Source: Oryzomonas sp. | GTDB taxonomy: Bacteria; Desulfobacterota; Desulfuromonadia; Geobacterales; Pseudopelobacteraceae | Direction of reading: 5' to 3' | NCBI GenBank assembly: GCA_031292255.1 | Contig: JARLHN010000033.1 | Span: forward strand, 62,001 to 126,000 | Length of the DNA: 64,000 nt | Shown: piece after piece, positions 54,034 through 62,219 of the stretch | Numbering within the stretch: the stretch's first letter is position 1 | Layout of the letters: the number at the start of each line of letters is the position of its first letter | The notes under the pieces: generated by a model | The model's input: the letters and a program-made list of their open reading frames with translations, nothing else | What the model was told of the DNA's origin: nothing | The model's database searches: none | Program-made: the position numbers and the translations under genes

Positions 54034-54549
54034 TTAAACGCGAAAAGTGGATGGTGAAAGGTTTTCATTCGCGTCTTGCTTGTCGAGGTTGGTAATCGCT
54101 TCCCGGGCCAGCGTATCACAGCGTTCATTCTCGAAATGGCCGTTATGGCCGCGTACCCACCTCCATTCTATGGAGTGCCGTCCCGAAAGCTCCAGAAGCG
54201 TCTCCCACAGATCGCGGTTGACGACCGGTTCCTTTTTGCTGTTTTGCCACCCCTTCCGTTGCCACCCCGAGATCCATTCGGTCATGCCCTTTGCCAGGTA
54301 TTGGGAGTCGGTCGTAAGGATCACCCGGCAGGGGCGGGTCAGTTGGCGCAGGGCCGCAATGGCGGCGGTCAATTCCATGCGGTTGTTGGTTGTGGCCGCC
54401 TCCCCTCCGGAGATCTCTTTTGTGCGCCCCTGATAGCGCAGAATGGCACCATAGCCGCCAGGTCCCGGATTGCCGCTGCAGGCCCCGTCGCAGAAAATCT
54501 CCACGACCTCGTCTGACGCCGCTTTTTCCGGTTCACGCCTCTCCGACAT
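54034..54549 (-). CDS. rnhA: Ribonuclease HI
   Basis: A 171-residue type 1 RNase H that removes RNA from RNA-DNA hybrids. The D-E-D-D site is visible: [16 protein letters not shown] (D21), [13 protein letters not shown] (E59), [10 protein letters not shown] (D82), and the final aspartate in [12 protein letters not shown] short N-terminal extension of 14 residues precedes the domain. It overlaps the end of plsC by 17 bases, so the two are translated together. Confidence 0.94.
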   Translation of the reverse strand: MSERREPEKAASDEVVEIFCDGACSGNPGPGGYGAILRYQGRTKEISGGEAATTNNRMELTAAIAALRQLTRPCRVILTTDSQYLAKGMTEWISGWQRKGWQNSKKEPVVNRDLWETLLELSGRHSIEWRWVRGHNGHFENERCDTLAREAITNLDKQDANENLSPSTFRV

Positions 54550-55186
54550 AGGCCCCTTCTCTCTTCAACAGGTCGGCGATGGCGTGCATGACACGTTCGG
54601 CGATGAGCTGGTGGGTCTCCCGGGTGTCTTCCAGGACAAACAGGTCGCTGAAATCGAGGGGGGCGCCGAAGACAACGGCGGCAGACTGGCCGACCCCCGG
54701 GAATTTCCAGTGGTTCAACCCGACCAGTGCCGTTGGGATGACGATGGGGCGGGTGTCGAAAATGATCTTGCCGACGCCGCGATTGCCTTTCCCCAGCCGT
54801 CCGTCCTTGTGGCGCGTTCCTTCGGGGAAGAGCATGACCTTCTGATCTGCAAGCAGTTGGTTGATGACCCGGTTGGCCTTGACATCCCGTCCGCGCCTGA
54901 CCGGAAAGGCGCCCCACGAGGAGTACAGAAGGCGCGGAATGAATTTTTGAAACAGCTCCTCCTTGGCCGGAGCCCACACCATCTGCATGGGGTGATGCCT
55001 GACGATGGCCCAGGGAAGAAAGATCGTATCATAGGCCGAGATGTGATTGGAGGTGAACAGAACGCCTCCGCTGGCCGGTATCCGCTCTGCCCCCTTGGAG
55101 CTGAAACGGTTCAGGGCAGAGGCGTAGAAGCCGATCACCCAGCAGGAAAATGTTACCCAGCCACGTCGTAGAAACGATGTGTTCAT
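54533..55186 (-). CDS. plsC: 1-Acyl-sn-glycerol-3-phosphate acyltransferase
   Basis: A 217-residue membrane-bound acyltransferase. Catalytic NHISAYD (H-x4-D), [11 protein letters not shown] and the substrate motif LFPEGTR are present, and an N-terminal hydrophobic helix anchors it. It makes phosphatidic acid from lysophosphatidic acid. It heads a two-gene unit with rnhA. Confidence 0.9.
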   Translation of the reverse strand: MNTSFLRRGWVTFSCWVIGFYASALNRFSSKGAERIPASGGVLFTSNHISAYDTIFLPWAIVRHHPMQMVWAPAKEELFQKFIPRLLYSSWGAFPVRRGRDVKANRVINQLLADQKVMLFPEGTRHKDGRLGKGNRGVGKIIFDTRPIVIPTALVGLNHWKFPGVGQSAAVVFGAPLDFSDLFVLEDTRETHQLIAERVMHAIADLLKREGAYVGEA

Positions 55187-55328
55187 CCGTCAACTTCCTT
55201 CATAATGCCGCCGCGCGGCGGAAATGGGCTTGAAAGCCTTCCACTTATACCATGTCCGGCACGATTGGGCAACCATGCCGGGGTAGTTCAGCGTTGGAAT
55301 TGTCCAAGATTGCTGCTATAGTCGAATC

Positions 55329-55862
55329 ATGCACGTCACCAATCGAGAGATCGTCTTCAACGGCACGGTATACGATATTGAACAGATGCGGGTGGAAATC
55401 GGCTCGCACGGCAGCCATACCTTTCAGGTCATCCGCCACCCCGGCGGCGCCGGGGTGCTGCCGGTGCATGATGATGGCAGCGTATCGCTGATCCGGCAGC
55501 TTCGCCCGGCGGTCGATGCCTTTCTGCTGGAGGTTCCGGCCGGTCGTCTCGAACCCGGGGAGCCGCCTCTCCTCTGTGCCGGCCGAGAGTTGCGGGAGGA
55601 GACGGGGCTCTTTGCCGAACGGTTCCTTTCGCTCGGCACGATCCATTCGTCGCCCGGCGTTTTCGACGAGATCATCCATCTCTTTGCCGCCACCGGCATC
55701 TCCCAGGGGGAGGCGGCACCGGAGGATGACGAGGATATCGAGGTGGTCCGCATGCCGTTTGCCGAAGCCCTTGCCATGGCTGCACGGGGGAGCATTAGCG
55801 ATGCCAAGACCATAACCGCTCTCTTCAGGTGGGACCAGAAATGCAGAATGCAAGCTACCTGA
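55329..55862 (+). CDS. Nudix hydrolase (ADP-ribose pyrophosphatase-like)
   Basis: A 177-residue Nudix protein. The Nudix box runs GEPPLLCAGRELREETGLF, with REEtG spacing intact. FLLEVPAGRLEPGE before it is typical for ADP-ribose pyrophosphatases. It should clear ADP-ribose or related nucleoside diphosphates. It overlaps the next gene by 22 bases. Confidence 0.88.
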   Translation: MHVTNREIVFNGTVYDIEQMRVEIGSHGSHTFQVIRHPGGAGVLPVHDDGSVSLIRQLRPAVDAFLLEVPAGRLEPGEPPLLCAGRELREETGLFAERFLSLGTIHSSPGVFDEIIHLFAATGISQGEAAPEDDEDIEVVRMPFAEALAMAARGSISDAKTITALFRWDQKCRMQAT

Positions 55863-57070
55863 TCGGCCGGCAGCCGATCCTTGACCGGAACGAGGAAATC
55901 GTCGCGTACGAACTGCTTTTCCGCTCGGCCGGATCACGCAATACGGCAGAGGTCGACGACGCCACCCAGGCAACCGCCAGCGTGATCATCAATGCCCTGT
56001 CCGGCTTTGGCCTGGAAAAGATTCTGGGAAGCCATAGGGGCTTCATCAATATGGAGCTGGACCTGCTCATGGGCGACTCCCTCGGCCTTCTGCCCAGGGA
56101 TCGGGTGGTGCTGGAACTTCTGGAGACCCTCGCGGTTACCCCTCAATTGGTGGAACGCTGCCGAGCGCTGAGAGAAGAGGGATACCAGCTTGCCCTGGAC
56201 GACCACGAATACGACCCGGCCTATGAAGAGCTGTACGGTATCGTGGACATCGTCAAGGTTGATCTCCTGCAGACGCCGCCCCCGAAACTGGCCGGGATGG
56301 TGGAGAGGTTTCGCCCGTACCCCGTCAAGTTGCTGGCTGAAAAGGTCGAGACGCGGGAGGAATACCGCCTGTGCCGGGAGTTGGGGTTCGAGTATTTCCA
56401 GGGGTTCTACTTCGCCAAGCCGTCGGTAATGGAAAAGAAGCGTATCGACGAATCCGGTGCGACTCTCCTGAAGCTGATGGACCTGCTGATCAAAGATGCC
56501 GAACTGGAGGTGATCGAACGGACCTTCCGGCAAAGCCCCGTCCTGACCTACAAGTTGCTCCTGCTGGTCAACTCCGTTTCTCTGGGGCTGCGCGGCAAGA
56601 TTCAGAATATCCGTCATGCCGTGGCCATCCTGGGGCGTCGACAGCTCATGCGTTGGGCGCAACTGGCCCTGTTCGTTTCGGATACCAACGGCGGGCCGGA
56701 GCATCCGCTGGTGGAATTTGCCGCGGTACGGGCTGCATTCATGGAGCAGGTGGCCTGCCGGCATCCCGGCCTGAAGGACAACCGGGATGCCGGCGAGCAG
56801 GCTTTTCTGACCGGCATTCTTTCGCTCCTGGGGAGTATCTTCGATATCCCCCTGGACGAGATCCTTGCCAACTTAAGCCTTTCCGAAGCCGTCAAGGATG
56901 CCTTGACGACCCGCAGCGGGGCGTTGGGCGACCTTCTGGGGCTTTCGGAACAGTTGGAACAGCTGGATTCCAGGCTGGGGGCCGAGTGGCTCGAGGAGAT
57001 CGGCCTCACCCCGGAAGACGTGCTGCAGGCCCAGGTGAAGGCCTACGGCTGGCGCGACGGGATGCTCTAG
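55841..57070 (+). CDS. EAL-HDOD domain protein (YuxH type), EAL site degenerate
   Basis: A 409-residue protein. Residues about 5-200 are an EAL-like domain, where EAL is replaced by YELL (VAYELLFRSAG) and the metal/catalytic DDFG is LALDDHEYD; NMELDLL and KVDLLQ are kept. Residues about 205-400 are an HDOD domain (SPVLTYKLLLLVNSVSLGL, IQNIRHAVAILGRRQLMRWA). Members of this fusion generally bind rather than cleave c-di-GMP. ATG 55841 is chosen as the domain begins there and AGGTGG is upstream. Confidence 0.88.
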   Translation: MQNASYLIGRQPILDRNEEIVAYELLFRSAGSRNTAEVDDATQATASVIINALSGFGLEKILGSHRGFINMELDLLMGDSLGLLPRDRVVLELLETLAVTPQLVERCRALREEGYQLALDDHEYDPAYEELYGIVDIVKVDLLQTPPPKLAGMVERFRPYPVKLLAEKVETREEYRLCRELGFEYFQGFYFAKPSVMEKKRIDESGATLLKLMDLLIKDAELEVIERTFRQSPVLTYKLLLLVNSVSLGLRGKIQNIRHAVAILGRRQLMRWAQLALFVSDTNGGPEHPLVEFAAVRAAFMEQVACRHPGLKDNRDAGEQAFLTGILSLLGSIFDIPLDEILANLSLSEAVKDALTTRSGALGDLLGLSEQLEQLDSRLGAEWLEEIGLTPEDVLQAQVKAYGWRDGML

Positions 57071-57200
57071 TTCGTTTCCTTCTGGAAACTAGTTACGTAT
57101 TTCGGACGGTTCCCTTAGGCCTTCAGGCTCGGTGGTTCCAGCGGGTTCTCTCCGCCGGGAGAGAATTGGAATTTGGACATTTTCAAATGTTCTAAAAAGT

Positions 57201-57227
57201 CTCCCCCTCCCGCAAAGGGCGGGGGAG
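57201..57227. repeat. GC-rich hairpin in an intergenic spacer
   Basis: CTCCCCC and GGGGGAG with further partly pairing bases inside. There is no T-run, so a terminator role is doubtful. A second run CCCTGCTGGGGGAGGG lies about 30 bases on. The rest of 57071-57304 shows nothing else. Confidence 0.4.
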
Positions 57228-57304
57228 CAAAAGTACAAACTCCTGTCCTTCCCTGCTGGGGGAGGGAATACTACGCGTTCCTTTAAGAGTTACAAGGTAC
57301 TAAC

Positions 57305-57661
57305 ATGCCGGGCTTTGCCGTCAACGAGGAGAAGAACCGCTGGCTCATCCGCAAAATGGCCGAGTTGGGGGTAAAGGAGGATGACCTGGAGGAAACGTTT
57401 GTCCGTTCTTCGGGCAACGGCGGCCAGCATGTCAACAAGACTTCGACCTGCGTCCAGTTGCGCCACAAACCGAGCGGCATCACGGTAACCGCTTCCCGGG
57501 AGCGCAGTCAGTCGGTAAACCGTTTCCTTGCACGGCGGGAGCTTTTGGAGCGGCTTGAAGCACAGGCCGGCGGGATGACGGCCGAGATGAAGCGGGTCGA
57601 AAAGCTGCGCAAGCAGAAAGACCGGCGCCGCAGGCGAACCACCACAAAGGTCGTATTATGA
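57305..57661 (+). CDS. Small release-factor-like peptidyl-tRNA hydrolase (GGQ protein)
   Basis: A 118-residue class I release-factor catalytic domain. The catalytic SSGNGGQHVNKT (about 35-46) is followed by CVQLRHKPSGI and an Arg/Lys-rich tail (RKQKDRRRRRTTTK). There is no stop-codon recognition domain. Such proteins (ArfB, mtRF-R/C12orf65 types) free stalled ribosomes. The end overlaps the mutS2 start (ATGA), suggesting coupling. That fits a shared job, as MutS2 is known to act in ribosome rescue in some bacteria. Confidence 0.85.
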   Translation: MPGFAVNEEKNRWLIRKMAELGVKEDDLEETFVRSSGNGGQHVNKTSTCVQLRHKPSGITVTASRERSQSVNRFLARRELLERLEAQAGGMTAEMKRVEKLRKQKDRRRRRTTTKVVL

Positions 57662-60030
57662 TCACCCCCGAAACCCTGCAACGGCTGGAATTCGACAAGA
57701 TCCTGGCCGAGATCGCCGATCAGGCGCATAGCGACGTGACCCGCGAGCAGGTCATGGCTACAACGCCGCTCAGTGACCCGGAACAGATCCGGCTTATCGC
57801 CGGCCGGATCGGCGAGGTCCGCAGCCTGATCAGCCTCGGCATCGCCCTGCGGCTTACTTCGTTTGAGGATATTCGCCCTCTGCTGGAGGTCGTCCGGCTG
57901 GCGGGAGCCTTCCTGGCGCCGCTGGATCTGTTGCAATTCATCCCCGTGTTGGACGCGTTCAACGAGATTTCGCGGCAACTCGCCCCGCGGAGCGATATCC
58001 CCTGTCTTGCGTCCCTTACCCCTCCGTTGCGCCCCTTTCCCGATATCCTTGAACCGCTGGCGGCATCCATCGACCATGACGGCAGCATCATGGACAGCGC
58101 CTCCGTGCAACTCAGGGAGATCCGCCGGGCCAAGCGCTCCCTGGCCGCACGCATCCGCAAGAAGATCGAGGAGATCGTCCGCGACAACGGTATCGAGATC
58201 TTTCTCCAGGACGACTTCATCACCCAGCGTTCCGGGCGCTGGGTGATCCCGGTCCGCATGGACTCCAAGGGGATGGTGCGCGGCGTGGTGCACGACGTCT
58301 CGGCATCGGGCGAGACCGCCTTCATGGAACCGCTGGAGATCATCCCCTTTGTCAACGAACTGGAAAACGTGAGTGCCGAGGAAAAGGCCGAGGAGATCCG
58401 CATCCTGCGGCAGCTCTCGGCATGGATCCGCGAGGATGCCTCTGCCCTGGATGGCTGCTTCACAACGCTGGTCGCCCTGGACGGGCTCAACTGCATGGCC
58501 CGCTTTGCCGAACGCCACGGCCTGGAAACGCCCGGCTTGAATAGCGATGGCGTCTTGCGGCTGACCCAGGCCCGTCACCCGCTTTTGATGATGCTCCAGC
58601 GTCAAGGTGCCATCTCCCGTGTGCAGCCGCTGGACCTGGAGATGGGGGACGAGGGACGCATCATGGTCATCACCGGCCCCAATGCCGGCGGCAAGACCAT
58701 CGCCCTCAAAACCGCCGGAGTGCTGACCCTGATGGCCCTGTGTGCCATTCCGGTACCGTGCAACGGCGCTCGTTCCACTTTTCCGCTCTTGGATACCCTG
58801 CTGGTTGACATAGGCGACGAGCAATCCATCGAACAGAGCCTGTCCACCTTCTCGGCCCATGTGGCCCGAATTGCCGCCATTCTGGGCCTGGCCGGTCCGC
58901 GCTCCCTGGTGTTGCTGGACGAGCTGGGCGCCGGCACCGAACCGCAGCAGGGGGCGGCAATCGCCTGCGGAGTGCTGCGGGAGTTGCAGGAACGGGGCGC
59001 CACGGTGATCGCCACTACCCACCTGTCGGAGATCATCGGTTACGTCCACCGCACAGCGGGCATGATCAACGCCGGCATGGAGTACGACGCCGAGACCTAT
59101 ACCCCGCTTTACCGCCTGATCAGCGGCGAGCCGGGCCATTCCCATGCCGTTGAGATCGCCCGGCGCTACGGTATGCCCGAGCGGGTGATCGCCTTTGCCC
59201 GCGAGATGGTGGGCAATGCGGGAGCCGAATTCACGTCGCTGTTGGCCGATCTGCACCGCAGGCGGGATGAACTGGCCGAAGCGCAGCGGGAGCTGGATCG
59301 CCAACGGGAATTGGTGCGCGGAAAGCAGCAGGAGGTGGAGGCGCGTGCCGGCGCCATCGAGGTGGCGCGGCGTGAGGCATCCGACAAGGCCTGGGTCGAG
59401 GCCCGCGACCTGATCTCCGTAACCCGGCGGCAGATGAACGAACTGCTGGATGAATTCAAACGGGAAAAAAGGAGCGAGATCATAGATAAGCTGCGCCGAA
59501 GCGAGGCGGAACTGACCGGACAACTCAAGCCGCACACCTCTGAGCGGCATGACCCGCTTCCCCTGGAGGGGGTCAAGGCGGGGAATGCGGTGCATGTGAG
59601 TTCCCTGGGGCACGACGGCGTTGTTGTTTCTGTGGACCTGCGCCAGGCAAAGGCGCGGGTCAGGACCGGCAGCATGGAAGTGGATGTAAGCGTCGGCGAC
59701 CTGGCGGTTCCTCGCCGGCAGGGCACGGAAAAGGCGCGGCGTCCGCCCCAGGGCGCCTGGAAAACAGAGCAGGCAGAGGACGGGGAACGGGAGCTGAAGC
59801 TGATCGGCCTGCGGGTTGACGAAGCCATGGATCTGCTGGAACCGTTCCTCAACCATGCCTCCTTGAACGGCCTCTCCGAGGTCCGCATCATCCACGGTAT
59901 CGGTACGGGGCGGTTGCGGGATGCGGTGCGCGAACATCTGGTCCGCCATCCGTTAGTGGAAGAGTTCCGCTCCGGTGGTCCCCACGAGGGGAGAGACGGC
60001 GCCACGGTGGCGCTATTGAAAGGTTGTTGA
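57658..60030 (+). CDS. mutS2: MutS2 protein (ATPase with Smr domain)
   Basis: A 790-residue MutS2. Walker A GPNAGGKTIALKTAG at about 340, Walker B VLLDELGAGTEPQQG and ATTHLSEI follow. A long coiled coil lies at about 515-640, and an Smr nuclease domain (IIHGIGTGRLRDAVREHL) is at about 710-785. It acts against recombination and, in some bacteria, splits collided ribosomes. The last three codons (KGC) and the stop lie in a palindromic repeat that begins at 60021. Confidence 0.94.
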   Translation: MITPETLQRLEFDKILAEIADQAHSDVTREQVMATTPLSDPEQIRLIAGRIGEVRSLISLGIALRLTSFEDIRPLLEVVRLAGAFLAPLDLLQFIPVLDAFNEISRQLAPRSDIPCLASLTPPLRPFPDILEPLAASIDHDGSIMDSASVQLREIRRAKRSLAARIRKKIEEIVRDNGIEIFLQDDFITQRSGRWVIPVRMDSKGMVRGVVHDVSASGETAFMEPLEIIPFVNELENVSAEEKAEEIRILRQLSAWIREDASALDGCFTTLVALDGLNCMARFAERHGLETPGLNSDGVLRLTQARHPLLMMLQRQGAISRVQPLDLEMGDEGRIMVITGPNAGGKTIALKTAGVLTLMALCAIPVPCNGARSTFPLLDTLLVDIGDEQSIEQSLSTFSAHVARIAAILGLAGPRSLVLLDELGAGTEPQQGAAIACGVLRELQERGATVIATTHLSEIIGYVHRTAGMINAGMEYDAETYTPLYRLISGEPGHSHAVEIARRYGMPERVIAFAREMVGNAGAEFTSLLADLHRRRDELAEAQRELDRQRELVRGKQQEVEARAGAIEVARREASDKAWVEARDLISVTRRQMNELLDEFKREKRSEIIDKLRRSEAELTGQLKPHTSERHDPLPLEGVKAGNAVHVSSLGHDGVVVSVDLRQAKARVRTGSMEVDVSVGDLAVPRRQGTEKARRPPQGAWKTEQAEDGERELKLIGLRVDEAMDLLEPFLNHASLNGLSEVRIIHGIGTGRLRDAVREHLVRHPLVEEFRSGGPHEGRDGATVALLKGC

Positions 60031-60144
60031 AAAACAGCCATCTCGCCGCCGTCCTCGAAAGGCCCTTTCGTGCGGCGTAGCGCTGCTACTCCGCACGAAA
60101 GGGCCTTTTGCGGGTGCGACGATCTGACTATTTTTGAACAACCT
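60021..60144. repeat. 124-bp imperfect palindrome overlapping the end of mutS2
   Basis: The left arm (60021-60080) and the complement of the right arm (60085-60144) match over almost 60 positions. They share AGGTTGTT at the tips, AAAAA a few bases in, and the inner block AAGGCCCTTTCGTGCGG with GTAGC at the centre. Such elements are usually multicopy repeats. It could fold into one long hairpin and may slow or end transcription after mutS2. Confidence 0.75.
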
Positions 60145-60236
60145 CGGTTTTTCAACAGAACTGGTCCGTAAATAACTGCCGCGCGGAAGTATGGAGGCGT
60201 TACGGATTCAGGTGGAAATAATCGGGGAGGTTCATT

Positions 60237-60539
60237 CTGGATAACTTCATCATCGAAATCAGCGAACAGGATATCAAACGGGAACGTGACAAGTCACGGG
60301 AGTTGCGCAGAAGCCGCTGGTGGCAGAACCGTCTCGCCCTGGGGCGCTGTCACTGGTGCGGCGGCGTCTTCCCACCCGACGAGTTGACCATGGACCATAT
60401 CATCCCCCTGGCCCGGGGCGGCAAGGGGTCCCGTAATAATGTCGTACCGGCCTGCAAGGAGTGCAACAGCCGGAAGAAGTACCTGCTTCCCATGGAATGG
60501 GAGGATTATATCAAGCGGTTCGAAAAGCAGGAGCAGTGA
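60237..60539 (+). CDS. HNH endonuclease, probable non-ATG start
   Basis: A 100-residue HNH nuclease. CHWCGGVFPPDEL (first zinc pair), TMDHIIPLARGGKGSRNNVV (the HNH core) and CKECN (second pair) are all there. The frame continues upstream of any ATG or TTG, and the protein-like stretch DNFIIEISEQDIKRERDKSR starts right after CTG 60237 (or ATT 60234). GGGGAGG lies six bases before that CTG. So translation probably starts at CTG or ATT; a TTG at 60303 would lose 22 family-like residues. It lies three bases before the HAD gene. Confidence 0.75.
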   Translation: MDNFIIEISEQDIKRERDKSRELRRSRWWQNRLALGRCHWCGGVFPPDELTMDHIIPLARGGKGSRNNVVPACKECNSRKKYLLPMEWEDYIKRFEKQEQ

Positions 60540-60542
60540 GCG

Positions 60543-61238
60543 ATGAATGCAATGAAGAACCTCTACAAGGTGGTCATCTACGATTGCGACGGGGTCATGT
60601 TCGACTCCCTCGAATCCAACTACATCTTCTATAACCGGGTCCTGGATCACCTGAACCGGCCGCCGCTGGACAGGGGGGACGAACATGCCAGAAAGGTGCT
60701 GCATACCTATTCGTTCAACGATGTGATGGACTATTTCTTTGCCGGCGACCAGTGCCGCGATGAGGCCCTGCGATTTGCCAAGACCATCCACTACCGTGAC
60801 CTGGCCCCATACATGCGCATGGAGGAGGGGCTGATCGAGACCCTCGACCGGCTCAAGGGGCGCGTGTCCCTGGCTGTCTGTACCAATCGGGCGGTTTCCA
60901 TGGATATGATCATCGAGGATTTCGGGCTAAGCGGCTACTTCGAGTGCGTCATGACCGCATCCCAGGTAACGCATCCCAAGCCTCACCCCGAGCCGCTCTT
61001 GAAGGTGTTGGCACACTTCGGCATTGAACCGCATGAGGCGCTGTTCGTGGGGGATGGCGAGGTGGACATGCTGTCGGCCCGCGGCGCGGGCGTTCCGTTT
61101 GTGGCCTACAAGTCCCACCTGCCCGGCCAACCCCGCATCGAACATCATGACGAGATCATAGCGCATCTCTTTGGGTGGCCTGGAGAGTCCGATCCACGAT
61201 TATCCTCTCATTCATCCTCTCCGGCCGTTGCGCCGTAG
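60543..61238 (+). CDS. HAD-superfamily phosphatase (phosphoglycolate phosphatase-like)
   Basis: A 231-residue HAD hydrolase. The nucleophile motif YDCDGVMFDS (D14, D16), LAVCTNRAV (motif II threonine), HPKPHPEPLL (motif III lysine) and FVGDGEVDMLSA (motif IV acids) are present. A helical cap (about 20-85) is of the Gph/PGMB type. Substrate not known. The last 30 bases overlap the end of the convergent LysR gene. Probably cotranscribed with the HNH gene. Confidence 0.88.
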   Translation: MNAMKNLYKVVIYDCDGVMFDSLESNYIFYNRVLDHLNRPPLDRGDEHARKVLHTYSFNDVMDYFFAGDQCRDEALRFAKTIHYRDLAPYMRMEEGLIETLDRLKGRVSLAVCTNRAVSMDMIIEDFGLSGYFECVMTASQVTHPKPHPEPLLKVLAHFGIEPHEALFVGDGEVDMLSARGAGVPFVAYKSHLPGQPRIEHHDEIIAHLFGWPGESDPRLSSHSSSPAVAP

Positions 61239-62110
61239 CCGCGGATCTGCTCCATAAGAAAATCCACAAAAGCCCGGTTGGCCCGCGACAGGTATGCCCC
61301 CTTCTTCCAGGCCAGCATCAAGTCCAGGTGGAGCGGCGGGTCAAAGGATACGGCCCGCAACTCGGCATCGTCCAGCACCACCATGCGCAGCAGGGTGGAG
61401 ATTCCGAGCCCTTTCTTTACCAGCGACTTGACCATGGTGTATAGGTTGGTCTCGAAGACCACCTGGGGCGTCATGCCGCTTTCCTTCATCTCTTCGAAGA
61501 GCATCTCCCGCTGATAGTACCCCTCCTTGAACATGATGAGAGGTTGCCCGGCGAACTCCTCCAGGGATACGCCGGAACGGGAGGTGAACGGGTGGTCGGG
61601 GGGGACGCAGACCACTATCTCTTCCCGCAATATGTGCCGAACCTCCAGGTTGTCGGGTACATGACCGCCGGCAATGACCCCCATGTCCAACTCCCCCTGG
61701 CTGATCATCTTTTGGATGCTGGCGGCACCTTCGCCGGAAACCGAAAGACGCAGGCGCGGATAACGCTTGGCAAAACTGCAGATGATGGTCGGGAAGAAGT
61801 AGGCGCTCATCATGGGGGGGACGCCGACCCGCACTTCCCCCTTGCCGAGGCCGCGCAGATCGGCCATTTCCTGGCCTGCAGCCTTCAGATCGTCCAGGAT
61901 GCGTCGGGCATGCCCCAAAAAGATCTTTCCTTCGGCCGTCAGAGCAACCTTGCGGTCTTGCCGATTGAACAGGGCCAGTTCCAGTTCCTCTTCCAGCTTG
62001 CGAATGGCGATGCTGACGGCAGGCTGCGCCACATGCAGTTCTTCAGCCGCCTTGGTAAAGTTGTTGAATCGGGCGATCTCCATGAAAAACTTCAATTGAC
62101 GCAGATCCAT
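61208..62110 (-). CDS. LysR-family transcriptional regulator
   Basis: A 300-residue LysR regulator. The N-terminal winged HTH is MDLRQLKFFMEIARFNNFTK, then AAEELHVAQPAVSIAIRKLE; the rest is the periplasmic-binding-like effector domain (EVRVGVPPMMSAYFFP). ATG 62110 begins the HTH; the frame opens five codons further upstream. It is divergent from the MFS gene and separated by a T-N11-A operator, so it probably regulates that transporter in response to its substrate. Confidence 0.92.
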   Translation of the reverse strand: MDLRQLKFFMEIARFNNFTKAAEELHVAQPAVSIAIRKLEEELELALFNRQDRKVALTAEGKIFLGHARRILDDLKAAGQEMADLRGLGKGEVRVGVPPMMSAYFFPTIICSFAKRYPRLRLSVSGEGAASIQKMISQGELDMGVIAGGHVPDNLEVRHILREEIVVCVPPDHPFTSRSGVSLEEFAGQPLIMFKEGYYQREMLFEEMKESGMTPQVVFETNLYTMVKSLVKKGLGISTLLRMVVLDDAELRAVSFDPPLHLDLMLAWKKGAYLSRANRAFVDFLMEQIRGYGATAGEDE

Positions 62111-62135
62111 GACAGCACACTCCATATATAATATT

Positions 62136-62148
62136 TATCGATACGATA
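62136..62148. promoter_or_regulatory. LysR-type operator (T-N11-A) between the regulator and the transporter
   Basis: TATCG-ATA-CGATA is a perfect palindrome with exactly the T-N11-A pattern of LysR boxes. A half-site TATCG occurs again at 62167-62171, 31 bp or three helical turns away, which fits the second binding site of a LysR tetramer. It lies in AT-rich DNA between the two divergent starts. Confidence 0.7.
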
Positions 62149-62219
62149 TATATTATATATTTTTGTTATCGTAATACAAGTGGTACGCTAGTCAAAGATG
62201 CGCAACAGGAAAGCGAACC

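Noticed and set aside
57508-59949. 813-codon minus-strand frame opposite mutS2
   Set aside because: A shadow frame of a GC-rich gene, with low-complexity Gln/His/Gly/Arg composition and no recognisable domain.
59166-60155. 329-codon minus-strand frame opposite the end of mutS2
   Set aside because: Serine/arginine-rich shadow composition, no ribosome binding site, and it crosses the palindromic repeat.
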